This document shows, piece after piece, positions 1-5,796 of a stretch of 5,796 nt of DNA (its first letter is position 1; each line of letters opens with the position of its first letter). Under the pieces are notes generated by a model. It saw only the letters and a list, made by a program, of their open reading frames with translations. It did no database searches and was not told the DNA's origin. The stretch lies in assembly GCA_020057015.1 (NCBI GenBank), contig JAGVGS010000135.1, positions 1-5,796 on the forward strand, in the 5' to 3' direction. The translations under genes were made by a program, and so were the position numbers. Source of the DNA: Candidatus Omnitrophota bacterium (GTDB lineage: Bacteria > Omnitrophota > Gorgyraeia > Aquiviventales > Aquiviventaceae).

Positions 1-3000
1 GCCGCCGAGCAGCAGGCGCCGCAGCGCCCTCGGTTCGTGGCCGGGGTGCTGGGCCCGACCAACCGCACCGCCTCGATTTCCCCCGATGTGAATAACCCGG
101 GTTTTCGCGCCGTGAGCTTCGAGGACCTGGTGGCGACCTACACCGACGCGGTGCGCGGCCTGGTCGAGGGCGGGGCGGATCTCATCCTGATCGAGACGGT
201 CTTCGACACCCTGAACTGCAAAGCCGCTCTGTACGCGGTGATGCGGTACCGCGAGCAACAGCTGCTCGACTTGCCGCTCATGATCTCCGGGACGATTACC
301 GATGCCAGCGGCCGCACGCTCTCGGGCCAGACGCCCACGGCGTTCTGGCACTCGGTGGCGCATGCCCGACCGCTGAGCGTGGGCCTCAACTGCGCACTCG
401 GGGCAGCCCAGATGCGGCCGCATGTGCAGGAGCTGGCCGAGGCCGCGACCTGCTATTTCAGCTGCTACCCTAATGCGGGCCTGCCCAACGACATGGGCGG
501 CTATGACGAGACGCCGGAGTCGATGAGCCAGGTGCTGCGCGAGTTTGCCGAAGCCGGCTGGCTCAACATCGTCGGTGGCTGCTGCGGCACGACCCCTGAA
601 CATATCCGCGCCATTGCCGAGGCCATCCAGGGCGTGCCCCCGCGCCAGCGGCCCTCCCCGCCTGCGGTGCTGCGTCTGAGCGGGCTCGAGCCGCTCACGG
701 TAGGGCCGGGCAGCTTGTTCGTGAACGTGGGCGAGCGCACCAACGTCACCGGCTCAACCAAGTTTGCCCAGCTCATCAAGGAAGGCGCGTTTGACCAGGC
801 CGTCGAGGTCGCGCGCCAGCAGGTGCAAAACGGTGCGCAGATCATCGACGTTAACATGGACGAAGGGCTGCTCGATTCTGCGGCCGCCATGACGACCTTT
901 CTGCGCCTGATCGCGGCCGAGCCGGACATCAGCCGCGTGCCGGTGATGGTGGACTCCTCCAAATGGTCGGTGCTCGAGGCGGGCCTCAAGTGCCTGCAGG
1001 GCAAGGGGGTGGTGAATTCGATCAGCCTCAAGGAAGGCGAGGGGCCGTTCCTGGAGCAGGCGCGCACCATCCTGCGCTACGGGGCGGCTGTCATTGTGAT
1101 GGCCTTCGACGAGAAGGGCCAGGCCGACACGAAAGCGCGCAAAGTGAGTATCTGCGCGCGCGCCTACCGGCTGCTCACCGAACAGGCCGGCTTCCCGGCG
1201 GCTGATATCATCTTTGATCCGAACATTTTCGCGATCGGCACCGGCATTAAGGAGCACGCCAACTACGCCGTGGATTACCTCGAGGCCACCCGCGAGATCA
1301 AGCGGCAGCTGCCGCACGTCTCGATTAGCGGCGGGGTGAGTAACGTCTCTTTTGCCTTCCGGGGCAATGACGCAGTGCGCGAGGCGATCAATGCGGTGTT
1401 CCTCTATCACGCGATCCAGGCCGGCATGACGATGGGGATTGTGAACGCCGGGCAGCTCGCGGTGTATGAGGAGATCCCCCGCGAGCTCAGGGAGCGCGTG
1501 GAGGATGTGGTCCTCAACCGCCGCGAAGAGGCCACCGAGCGGCTACTCGAACTCGCCCAGCAAGTCAGCGGCCCCGGCGGCCAGAAGCGTCTCGTCGATC
1601 TTTCCTGGCGCGAGCTGCCGGTGCGCGAGCGCTTGACGCATGCGCTGGTGCAGGGGATCACCGAATATATCGATGCGGACGTGGAAGAGGCCCGGCAGCA
1701 GGCCGTCCGGCCGCTCGAGGTCATCGAAGTCCCGCTCATGGAGGGCATGAACGTGGTGGGCGATCTCTTTGGCGCGGGCAAGATGTTCCTGCCGCAGGTG
1801 GTGAAGAGTGCCCGCGTCATGAAAAAAGCCGTGGCGTATCTGCTGCCGTACATGGAGCAGGAGAAAGGCGCCGTGCGCCGGGCCAAGGGCAAGGTGCTGC
1901 TGGCGACGGTGAAGGGCGACGTGCATGATATCGGCAAGAACATCGTGGGCATCGTCCTGCAGTGCAACAACTATGACGTGCTCGACATGGGCGTCATGGT
2001 GCCGGCGCGCGACATTCTCCTGAAGGCGCGCGAGGCCGGGGTCGATGTCATCGGCCTCTCGGGCCTCATTACCCCCTCGCTCGATGAGATGGTGCACGTG
2101 GCCCAGGAATTGCAGCGCGAGGGGTTTGATATCCCGCTGTTGATCGGCGGGGCCACGACCTCGCGCGTGCATACGGCGGTGCGCATCGCCCCGCAATACG
2201 AAGGCCCCACGGTGTATGTCACCGATGCCTCGCGCGCCGTGGGAATCACCCAGCAACTCTTGAGTGCCGAGCAGCGGGCGGCGTTTATCAGCCGCATCAA
2301 AGAAGACTATGCCGCGGTGCGCGCCCAGCGTCAGCAGCATGCGGCCACGAACCAGTGGCTGCCGCTTCAGCGCGCACGCACACAGAAATTCCAGCCCGAT
2401 TGGCAAACCTACCAGCCGCCAAAGCCCAAGTTTCTCGGCATCCGGGCGTTCAAGGACTATGCCTTGCCGGAGTTGCAGACGCATATCGACTGGCGGTTTT
2501 TCTTCCATGCCTGGGAGCTCAAGGGCAAGTTCCCGGAGATCTTGAAGGACCCGCGCATGGGCGTTGAGGCCACCAAGCTCTACGAGGATGCGCAGGCCAT
2601 GCTCCAGCGCATGCACCAAGAGCACTTGGTGCGCGCCAATGGGGTCATCGCCTTTTACCCTGCGAATACCGTGGGAGATGATGACATCGAGGTGTATACC
2701 GATGAGACGCGCCGTCAGGTGCTCACCGTCGTACATACGCTGCGTCAGCAGCGCGAGGATCAGCCGCCGTATTACGCGCTGGCGGATTTCATCGCGCCCA
2801 AGGCGAGCGGGGTGCCGGACTATCTCGGCGCGTTTGCCGTGACAGCGGGCCTGGGAGCGGATGAGGTCTCGGCCGCGTTCGCGAAAGAACACGATGACTA
2901 CAGCGGCATTTTGGTGAAAGCGCTCGCCGACCGCCTGGCCGAGGCGTTCGCCGAGCGGCTCCATGAGCGGGTGCGCCAAGAGTTCTGGGGCTATGCGCCG

Positions 3001-3333
3001 CAAGAGCGGCTTACCAACGAGCAGATCATCCTCGAGCAATACCGCGGCATCCGCCCAGCCCCCGGCTATCCGGCCTGTCCCGATCACACAGAAAAAGCGG
3101 CCCTCTTCGACGTGCTGCTGGAAGCGCCCATACGCGCCGGCATTCGGCTTACCGACCAGTTCGCGATGACCCCCGGGGCCTCGGTCTCGGGCTATTATTT
3201 TTCGCACCCGCAGGCGCGCTACTTTGCCGTCGGCAAGATCGCGAAGGACCAGATCGAAGACTACGCGCGCCGCAAGCGTCTCGAGGTGCCCACCGTCGAG
3301 CGCTGGCTCGCCCCGTATCTGACGTACGCATGA
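1..3333 (+). CDS. metH: Cobalamin-dependent methionine synthase, 5'-truncated by window edge
   Basis: MetH transfers a methyl group from 5-methyltetrahydrofolate via cob(I)alamin to homocysteine, giving methionine in the cytosol. The frame is open from base 1, so this is a 5'-partial gene with 1110 residues visible; aligned from memory to E. coli MetH (1227 aa), about 116 are missing. Modules in order: homocysteine domain (to about residue 215) with zinc ligands C131, C194 and C195 (LNCALG, GGCCGTTP); pterin domain from about 238 (FVNVGERTNVTGS); helical cap (about 535-625); cobalamin domain (about 630-770) with DVHDIGKN, where D640, H642 and S693 match the E. coli D757-H759-S810 triad, plus GGATT at 716-720; and the AdoMet reactivation domain (about 800-1108) with D830 and the RPAPGYPACPDHTEK motif from R1018. 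No frameshift or missing key residue is seen. It ends in TGA, and two small genes follow closely. The regulatory region lies outside the window. Identity is certain; residue correspondence is from memory. Confidence 0.98.
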   Translation, partial: AAEQQAPQRPRFVAGVLGPTNRTASISPDVNNPGFRAVSFEDLVATYTDAVRGLVEGGADLILIETVFDTLNCKAALYAVMRYREQQLLDLPLMISGTITDASGRTLSGQTPTAFWHSVAHARPLSVGLNCALGAAQMRPHVQELAEAATCYFSCYPNAGLPNDMGGYDETPESMSQVLREFAEAGWLNIVGGCCGTTPEHIRAIAEAIQGVPPRQRPSPPAVLRLSGLEPLTVGPGSLFVNVGERTNVTGSTKFAQLIKEGAFDQAVEVARQQVQNGAQIIDVNMDEGLLDSAAAMTTFLRLIAAEPDISRVPVMVDSSKWSVLEAGLKCLQGKGVVNSISLKEGEGPFLEQARTILRYGAAVIVMAFDEKGQADTKARKVSICARAYRLLTEQAGFPAADIIFDPNIFAIGTGIKEHANYAVDYLEATREIKRQLPHVSISGGVSNVSFAFRGNDAVREAINAVFLYHAIQAGMTMGIVNAGQLAVYEEIPRELRERVEDVVLNRREEATERLLELAQQVSGPGGQKRLVDLSWRELPVRERLTHALVQGITEYIDADVEEARQQAVRPLEVIEVPLMEGMNVVGDLFGAGKMFLPQVVKSARVMKKAVAYLLPYMEQEKGAVRRAKGKVLLATVKGDVHDIGKNIVGIVLQCNNYDVLDMGVMVPARDILLKAREAGVDVIGLSGLITPSLDEMVHVAQELQREGFDIPLLIGGATTSRVHTAVRIAPQYEGPTVYVTDASRAVGITQQLLSAEQRAAFISRIKEDYAAVRAQRQQHAATNQWLPLQRARTQKFQPDWQTYQPPKPKFLGIRAFKDYALPELQTHIDWRFFFHAWELKGKFPEILKDPRMGVEATKLYEDAQAMLQRMHQEHLVRANGVIAFYPANTVGDDDIEVYTDETRRQVLTVVHTLRQQREDQPPYYALADFIAPKASGVPDYLGAFAVTAGLGADEVSAAFAKEHDDYSGILVKALADRLAEAFAERLHERVRQEFWGYAPQERLTNEQIILEQYRGIRPAPGYPACPDHTEKAALFDVLLEAPIRAGIRLTDQFAMTPGASVSGYYFSHPQARYFAVGKIAKDQIEDYARRKRLEVPTVERWLAPYLTYA

Positions 3334-3350
3334 TGTGATGATGAGGCAGT

Positions 3351-3360
3351 CAAAGGAGGG
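3351..3360 (+). promoter_or_regulatory. Strong Shine-Dalgarno for the 65-residue gene
   Basis: AGGAGG at 3354-3359 is a full match to the anti-Shine-Dalgarno core and sits 4 nt before the ATG at 3364. It is the best ribosome binding site in the window and the main argument that the small gene is translated. Confidence 0.8.
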
Positions 3361-3363
3361 CTA

Positions 3364-3561
3364 ATGGCGCAGCAAGCGTTGAAATCGGTTCGGGCCAGCC
3401 AGGTCGCTATTTTCAGAATCAAGAACCGGCGCGGCTACGCTGCCGTCTGCTTCAAGAATCTGACCGAGGGCAAGTCTGCTGCCGAAGCGTTCCAGCGGCT
3501 GCGGCACCCGTTGCGGCGCATGGGCTATGCGCTGCCCGCGCGCATGCCCGTTGCGCGCTAA
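3364..3561 (+). CDS. Small basic hypothetical protein (65 aa) downstream of metH
   Basis: I do not recognise this family. The protein is 65 residues and strongly basic, with about a dozen Arg/Lys against two Glu and no Asp. It has a central segment IKNRRGYAAVCFKNLTEGKS followed by a probable helix (AAEAFQRLRHPLRRMGYALP). There is no signal peptide, membrane segment or metal motif; one lone cysteine is present. The start is fixed by AGGAGG 4 nt upstream. The gene begins 30 nt after the metH stop and ends 14 nt before the next gene, with no obvious terminator between, so co-transcription with metH is likely. The charge would suit nucleic-acid or ribosome contact, but that is inference from composition only. 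That it is a real gene is supported by spacing, ribosome binding site and same-strand packing. Confidence 0.72.
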   Translation: MAQQALKSVRASQVAIFRIKNRRGYAAVCFKNLTEGKSAAEAFQRLRHPLRRMGYALPARMPVAR

Positions 3562-3575
3562 TCCGAGGCTCGTTC

Positions 3576-3902
3576 ATGTTTTTGCGCTGTCCTATCTGCC
3601 GGCGGGGGTTGACCCCGTCTGTCTCCCAGCCCTATGCGCCGATCTGCTCCGAGGCGTGTCGTCGTGAGGCATTGCGCCGCGCTGGGGTCGCGGACCCCGA
3701 GCCCCAGCCGCCAGCGGCTGAGCCCCAGGCCCAGTTTGAAGCGCTGCACGCGACCCACTTGTACTGTCGCCCCTGCCAGCGCTCCATGCCTACCAAAGAA
3801 CGCTTGCTCCTGGCACTGCCTACCGGTGACCTGTACGGCTACACCTGTGCTCATTGCGGCTCCGACGTGGGCACCCGCACCGCCACGCAAGGCGCCTCGT
3901 AA
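3576..3902 (+). CDS. Small double zinc-finger protein, N-terminal finger YacG-like
   Basis: This is a 108-residue protein with two four-cysteine modules. The first is C5-x2-C8-x15-C24-x3-C28. That spacing is identical to the finger of YacG, the small zinc protein described as a DNA gyrase inhibitor, and the local text PYAPICSEAC resembles YacG's PFRPFCSKRC. After an Arg-rich helix (29-36) and a Pro/Ala/Glu linker (about 40-56) comes a second module, C64-x2-C67-x23-C91-x2-C94 (YCRPC and YTCAHCG), a zinc-ribbon arrangement. YacG is shorter and has only the first finger, so this is not a plain YacG; the rest of the protein is unrecognised. ATG at 3576 is preceded by GAGG (3565-3568) with a 7-nt spacer. 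It lies 14 nt after the 65-residue gene and is probably the last gene of the metH transcript. Zinc binding is likely; the target (nucleic acid or protein) is unknown. Confidence 0.8.
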   Translation: MFLRCPICRRGLTPSVSQPYAPICSEACRREALRRAGVADPEPQPPAAEPQAQFEALHATHLYCRPCQRSMPTKERLLLALPTGDLYGYTCAHCGSDVGTRTATQGAS

Positions 3903-3905
3903 CAT

Positions 3906-3924
3906 CTCTTTGTGGTTCAAAGAG
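3906..3924 (+). terminator. Perfect 7-bp hairpin after the zinc-finger gene; weak terminator candidate
   Basis: CTCTTTG (3906-3912) and CAAAGAG (3918-3924) are perfect inverted repeats around a 5-nt loop, beginning 4 nt after the TAA of the zinc-finger gene. The position suits the 3' end of the metH transcript. The stem is AT-rich and no U-tract follows (TTAGAGCAG), so it is not a convincing intrinsic terminator. It could be a 3'-end stabilising hairpin or chance. Confidence 0.35.
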
Positions 3925-3953
3925 TTAGAGCAGCAACGTATTGCCGGGCTCCC

Positions 3954-3983
3954 TTGTTATGGCTGGGCAACATATGGTATCTT
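3954..3983 (+). promoter_or_regulatory. Tentative sigma-70-type promoter for the riboswitch transcript
   Basis: TTGTTA (3954-3959) and TATCTT (3978-3983), separated by 18 nt, each match 4 of 6 consensus positions. Transcription would start near 3990, about 27 nt before the first predicted aptamer helix. The position is sensible but the matches are weak. A promoter must exist somewhere here unless the leader is read through from the metH transcript. Confidence 0.3.
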
Positions 3984-4016
3984 TTAAAGTAAGAAGGGCG
4001 TAGACCGTTCCGCGCG

Positions 4017-4101
4017 TTTTCGTATCAGGGCAAACCATCCGCAAGGGTGGGACGCAAAACTAAAGGGTCCTGGGCAACCAGGATAGCCAGGTGCCGGAGA
4101 A
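4017..4101 (+). ncRNA. Cyclic di-GMP class I riboswitch (GEMM-I)
   Basis: The conserved GEMM-I core is readable directly. AGGGCAAACC (4027-4036) opens it. Hairpin CCATCC/GGGTGG (4035-4040 with 4045-4050) follows, capped by the GNRA loop GCAA. GGGACGCAAA (4048-4057) joins to a second helix TCCTGG/CCAGGA (4068-4073 with 4078-4083), also with a GCAA loop. TAGCCAGGTGCCGG (4084-4097) closes it, corresponding to the usual AGC(C/G)GGGTTACCG end. By alignment from memory to the Vibrio Vc2 aptamer, the ligand-contacting positions A18, G20, A47 and C92 are A4027, G4029, A4053-4057 region and C4094. G at position 20 favours c-di-GMP over the cGAMP-selective GEMM-Ib variant. A possible closing helix pairs TTTTC (4017-4021) with GAGAA (4097-4101); this last helix is less certain. 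The aptamer ends 1 nt before the downstream ATG, so control is probably of translation. Confidence 0.95.
4089..4099 (+). promoter_or_regulatory. Ribosome binding site embedded in the aptamer
   Basis: Two candidate Shine-Dalgarno sequences precede the ATG at 4103: AGGTG (4089-4093, spacer 9 nt) and GGAG (4096-4099, spacer only 3 nt). Both lie in the 3' part of the riboswitch: the first in the conserved ligand-binding strand, the second in the predicted closing helix. Whichever is used, folding of the ligand-bound aptamer should compete with ribosome binding. The simplest reading is an OFF switch under high c-di-GMP, which is inferred from geometry. Confidence 0.6.
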
Positions 4102-4102
4102 G

Positions 4103-4951
4103 ATGACGCGAACACCGTTTCCCAAGCGCAGTGCCCCGGGAAGCGGTGTGACTTTTTTTGTCGCACTCGCTCTGACCGGTACGATCGCCCCGTGCGCCAC
4201 GCTGGCGGCAGATGGTGCGACCGAAGCGCTCGAGCTGCGCGTGTATGCTGAGCAGGCCATCATCCGCGAGCGCACCACCGGGCCGGCCGGCATGGCCGAG
4301 GCTATGCAGCGCATGCTGCCGGGTCTCTTGCTCGAGTACCTGGCCAGCCGCGATGAGACGATTGCGCTCGATGTGGTGGATGCCGCCGCGGTGCGGCATG
4401 ACCTGACCACGGCCAAGCTGATGCAGGACCCGGGCCTGGCCTGGGCGCTGGATGTGTTTGCCGGCCCCGGCACCGGGCATGAGCACGAGCTGCGCAGCGC
4501 TCTTGCCCATCTCGCCGATTTTCACGCTGCCCAGGCCGAGCAGGGCCTCGCGCGGGCGGCCGAGGCGGCCGTCGACGTGTATGAGCGGCAAGTGCAGCGC
4601 GATCTGGCGCGGGCCGACAAGCTGCAGGAGATGCACATCGCCCTCGAGCAGCGCAAGGCCGAAGTCGCGCTGGCCAAAGTGACGGATCGCGCCGAACGCA
4701 TCGAACGGATTGCCGACAAGAAAGCCGAACAGGCCATCACCAAAATAGAACAGGTGGCAGAGAAAGTAACCGAGCAGGCTGAAAAAGCAGCGGAGAAAGT
4801 CGAGAAGGCGGCAGAGAAATCCGAGGAGAAAGTGGAGAAAGCCGCTGAGAAGGCGGCGGAGAAAGCCGAGGAGAAAGTGGAAGAGCCTCCGGCCATAGAC
4901 CCGGAGAAAGAGCCCGGCAAGGACAAAGAAGAGAAGGGGCCGAAAAAGTAA
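4103..4951 (+). CDS. Riboswitch-controlled secreted helical protein with Lys/Glu-rich tail, unknown function
   Basis: I do not recognise this 282-residue protein. Residues 1-15 carry R3, K8 and R9; 16-30 are hydrophobic (VTFFVALALTGTIAP); a plausible signal peptidase I site follows near TLA-A (35-36). C31 is preceded by proline and lacks a lipobox, so a lipoprotein is unlikely. Residues about 37-125 are a mixed, probably globular region. About 129-258 is almost unbroken charged helix or coiled coil, rich in Ala, Glu, Lys, Gln and Arg. From about 217 it becomes EKAAEKVEKA-like repeats, then a Pro/Lys/Glu tail (259-282) ending KK. ATG 4103 was chosen over in-frame GTG 4091, because the GTG lies inside the conserved aptamer strand; the GTG form would add four residues. 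The gene sits immediately behind a c-di-GMP riboswitch, so it is probably tuned by the motile/sessile signal. Periplasmic or surface location is inferred. The 3' end converges on an outer-membrane barrel gene. Confidence 0.85.
   Translation: MTRTPFPKRSAPGSGVTFFVALALTGTIAPCATLAADGATEALELRVYAEQAIIRERTTGPAGMAEAMQRMLPGLLLEYLASRDETIALDVVDAAAVRHDLTTAKLMQDPGLAWALDVFAGPGTGHEHELRSALAHLADFHAAQAEQGLARAAEAAVDVYERQVQRDLARADKLQEMHIALEQRKAEVALAKVTDRAERIERIADKKAEQAITKIEQVAEKVTEQAEKAAEKVEKAAEKSEEKVEKAAEKAAEKAEEKVEEPPAIDPEKEPGKDKEEKGPKK
4751..4887 (+). repeat. Purine-rich EKAAEK codon repeats, including a 16-nt direct repeat
   Basis: The coding strand is dominated by GAGAAAG, GCAGAG and GCGGAG units encoding imperfect EKAAEK/EEKVEK repeats. 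CCGAGGAGAAAGTGGA occurs exactly at 4821-4836 and again at 4866-4881, offset by 45 nt (15 codons, in frame). This suggests internal duplication of a helical module and makes the tract a candidate for length variation between strains. Confidence 0.75.
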
Positions 4952-4965
4952 CTACCTGCCGCCGG

Positions 4966-5796
4966 CTAGAACGTCCACGACAGCCGGCCCTGATGAATCC
5001 AGTCGGTGAAATCCAAACGCGGGTCGTTTGAGTCCTGATAGCGGTACGTCACTGAATACGCCACCTGCCAGTGCTCGCTGGCCAGGAACATGAGCGAGCC
5101 GGCCAGCGTCAGCAAGCGATCGCGCTCGGCCACGTTGATCGCCGGTACCGAACGCTGGGCGTAATGGCGCCACTCATGCGAGGCCACGGCGCTGGCGAGC
5201 CAGCGGGGAGTGAAGACGTGGCTCATGACGCCCTGCAGCTGCCAGGCCTGCCAGTCGTAAAAATCCTCCGTCGCGTCATTGGAGAGGTTCTCGTACCACT
5301 GGGTTCCCAACTTCAGGAAGGTGCGTTTGCCGCGCAGCCCCCACTCGTGCAGCAGGGTGTGCCGCTGGTCGGTGCGCTTGGCCTCCGCCTGGTCGGTGCC
5401 ATCGCCAGCACGCGCCCGGCGCGTGTCGTACGCCCGGTGCTGGTAGCGCCAGCCCAGCCGTTGCGTCAACCCCTTGACCCACGTGAGTTGCTGTTGGAGC
5501 CCTACCCGATGGTCAAAGAAGCTATTGCTCGTGTCGAAGGGAAAATCAACGAGGCCGTACTCGTAGCTCAGCTGGGTCTGTAGCCGCGGGTGGGGCCTCA
5601 GGCGCCAGGTGGTGCCCAGCGTGTTCATCCAGAGATTCGCATCGCGCAGCTCGGTATAGTGGCTGTTGAGTAAGTCATACGTGAACTCCGCTTCGAGCCA
5701 CGACGTGACGGTCGGTGTCAATGAGACCACTAGGCTTTCCTGCGTGAAATGATCCCCACGGCGCTCGGCATCAAGCCGGGGATTGCTCTCATAGCC
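4966..5796 (-). CDS. Outer-membrane beta-barrel protein, N-terminus beyond window edge
   Basis: This is read on the minus strand, ending in TAG at 4968-4966. The frame stays open to base 5796 (first visible residues GYESNPRLDAERRGDHF), so 276 C-terminal residues are seen and the start and any signal peptide are outside the window. The GTG at 5730 is internal, not a convincing start. The sequence shows repeated amphipathic stretches of alternating residues rich in Tyr, Trp, Phe and Leu (for example LEAEFTYDLL, LQTQLSYEYGL, QRLGWRYQHRAY, FLKLGTQWYENL, WQVAYSVTYRYQ) separated by polar turns. The last residues, GRLSWTF, have F at -1, W at -3 and L at -5, the signature recognised by the BAM machinery. 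The GYESNP...GD.F opening resembles the first strand of several barrel families, including DUF560-like and polysaccharide-associated barrels, but I cannot assign one. It converges on the riboswitch-controlled gene with a 14-nt gap. No function beyond an integral outer-membrane barrel is claimed. Confidence 0.85.
   Translation of the reverse strand, partial: GYESNPRLDAERRGDHFTQESLVVSLTPTVTSWLEAEFTYDLLNSHYTELRDANLWMNTLGTTWRLRPHPRLQTQLSYEYGLVDFPFDTSNSFFDHRVGLQQQLTWVKGLTQRLGWRYQHRAYDTRRARAGDGTDQAEAKRTDQRHTLLHEWGLRGKRTFLKLGTQWYENLSNDATEDFYDWQAWQLQGVMSHVFTPRWLASAVASHEWRHYAQRSVPAINVAERDRLLTLAGSLMFLASEHWQVAYSVTYRYQDSNDPRLDFTDWIHQGRLSWTF

Noticed and set aside
754..1410. Antisense open frame opposite the metH pterin domain
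   Set aside because: Same reason: conserved MetH sequence on the other strand explains the openness; composition is His/Arg-rich shadow-like.
1543..3207. Long antisense open frame (554 aa) inside metH
   Set aside because: It lies entirely opposite the conserved metH frame, has no recognisable domain, and is expected from GC-rich codon use. It is a shadow.
3941..3960. Possible sigma-54 promoter (GG...TTG) upstream of the riboswitch
   Set aside because: The required GG-N10-GC spacing is not met.
3558..3987. Alternative frames overlapping the zinc-finger gene on both strands
   Set aside because: The frame at 3576-3902 has paired CxxC motifs with regular spacing and a ribosome binding site; the others have neither.
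4103..4210. Lipoprotein signal for the secreted protein (C31)
   Set aside because: Residues before C31 are T-I-A-P; proline at -1 does not fit a lipobox, so an ordinary signal peptide is preferred.
4522..4926. Antisense Ser/Ala/Phe-rich frame opposite the EK-rich tail
   Set aside because: The composition is simply the complement of the repeated GAGAAAG codons; no ribosome binding site or domain.
5071..5583. Plus-strand 170-aa open frame opposite the barrel gene
   Set aside because: The minus-strand frame has clear beta-barrel patterning and a C-terminal signature; the plus frame shows no domain.
5728..5730. GTG as the start of the barrel gene
   Set aside because: The frame continues upstream to the window edge with barrel-like sequence (GYESNPRLD...GDHF), and a signal peptide would be missing if translation began here.

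Overview
The window looks like a piece of chromosome from a GC-rich (roughly 60% or more by eye) Gram-negative proteobacterium. The signs are an E. coli-type modular cobalamin-dependent methionine synthase, good Shine-Dalgarno sites, a secreted protein with a Sec signal peptide, and an outer-membrane beta-barrel ending in phenylalanine. I cannot place it at genus level.

Layout: (1) 1-3333, plus strand: metH, lacking about 116 N-terminal residues that lie left of the window. All four modules are recognisable and the key residues are present. (2) 3364-3561 and 3576-3902, plus strand: two small genes 30 and 14 nt apart, probably in the same transcript as metH. The first is an unrecognised 65-residue very basic protein behind a near-perfect Shine-Dalgarno. 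The second is a 108-residue protein with two CxxC-type zinc-binding modules; the first has exactly the cysteine spacing of YacG. (3) 3903-4102: an intergenic leader with a short hairpin after the stop codon, a tentative promoter and a clear GEMM-I (cyclic di-GMP class I) riboswitch at about 4017-4101. (4) 4103-4951, plus strand: an unrecognised secreted protein, mostly helical, with a lysine/glutamate-rich tail. Its ribosome binding site lies inside the riboswitch aptamer. (5) 4966-5796, minus strand: the C-terminal 276 residues of an outer-membrane beta-barrel protein running off the right edge. Its stop is 14 nt from the stop of the secreted protein.

The most interesting part is the unit at 4017-4951. 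A canonical c-di-GMP aptamer abuts the start codon of a secreted coiled-coil-like protein of unknown function, so the lifestyle signal c-di-GMP probably sets its translation directly. The facing outer-membrane barrel may be a functional neighbour, but only proximity suggests this. The metH side is ordinary housekeeping apart from the two small genes carried behind it.
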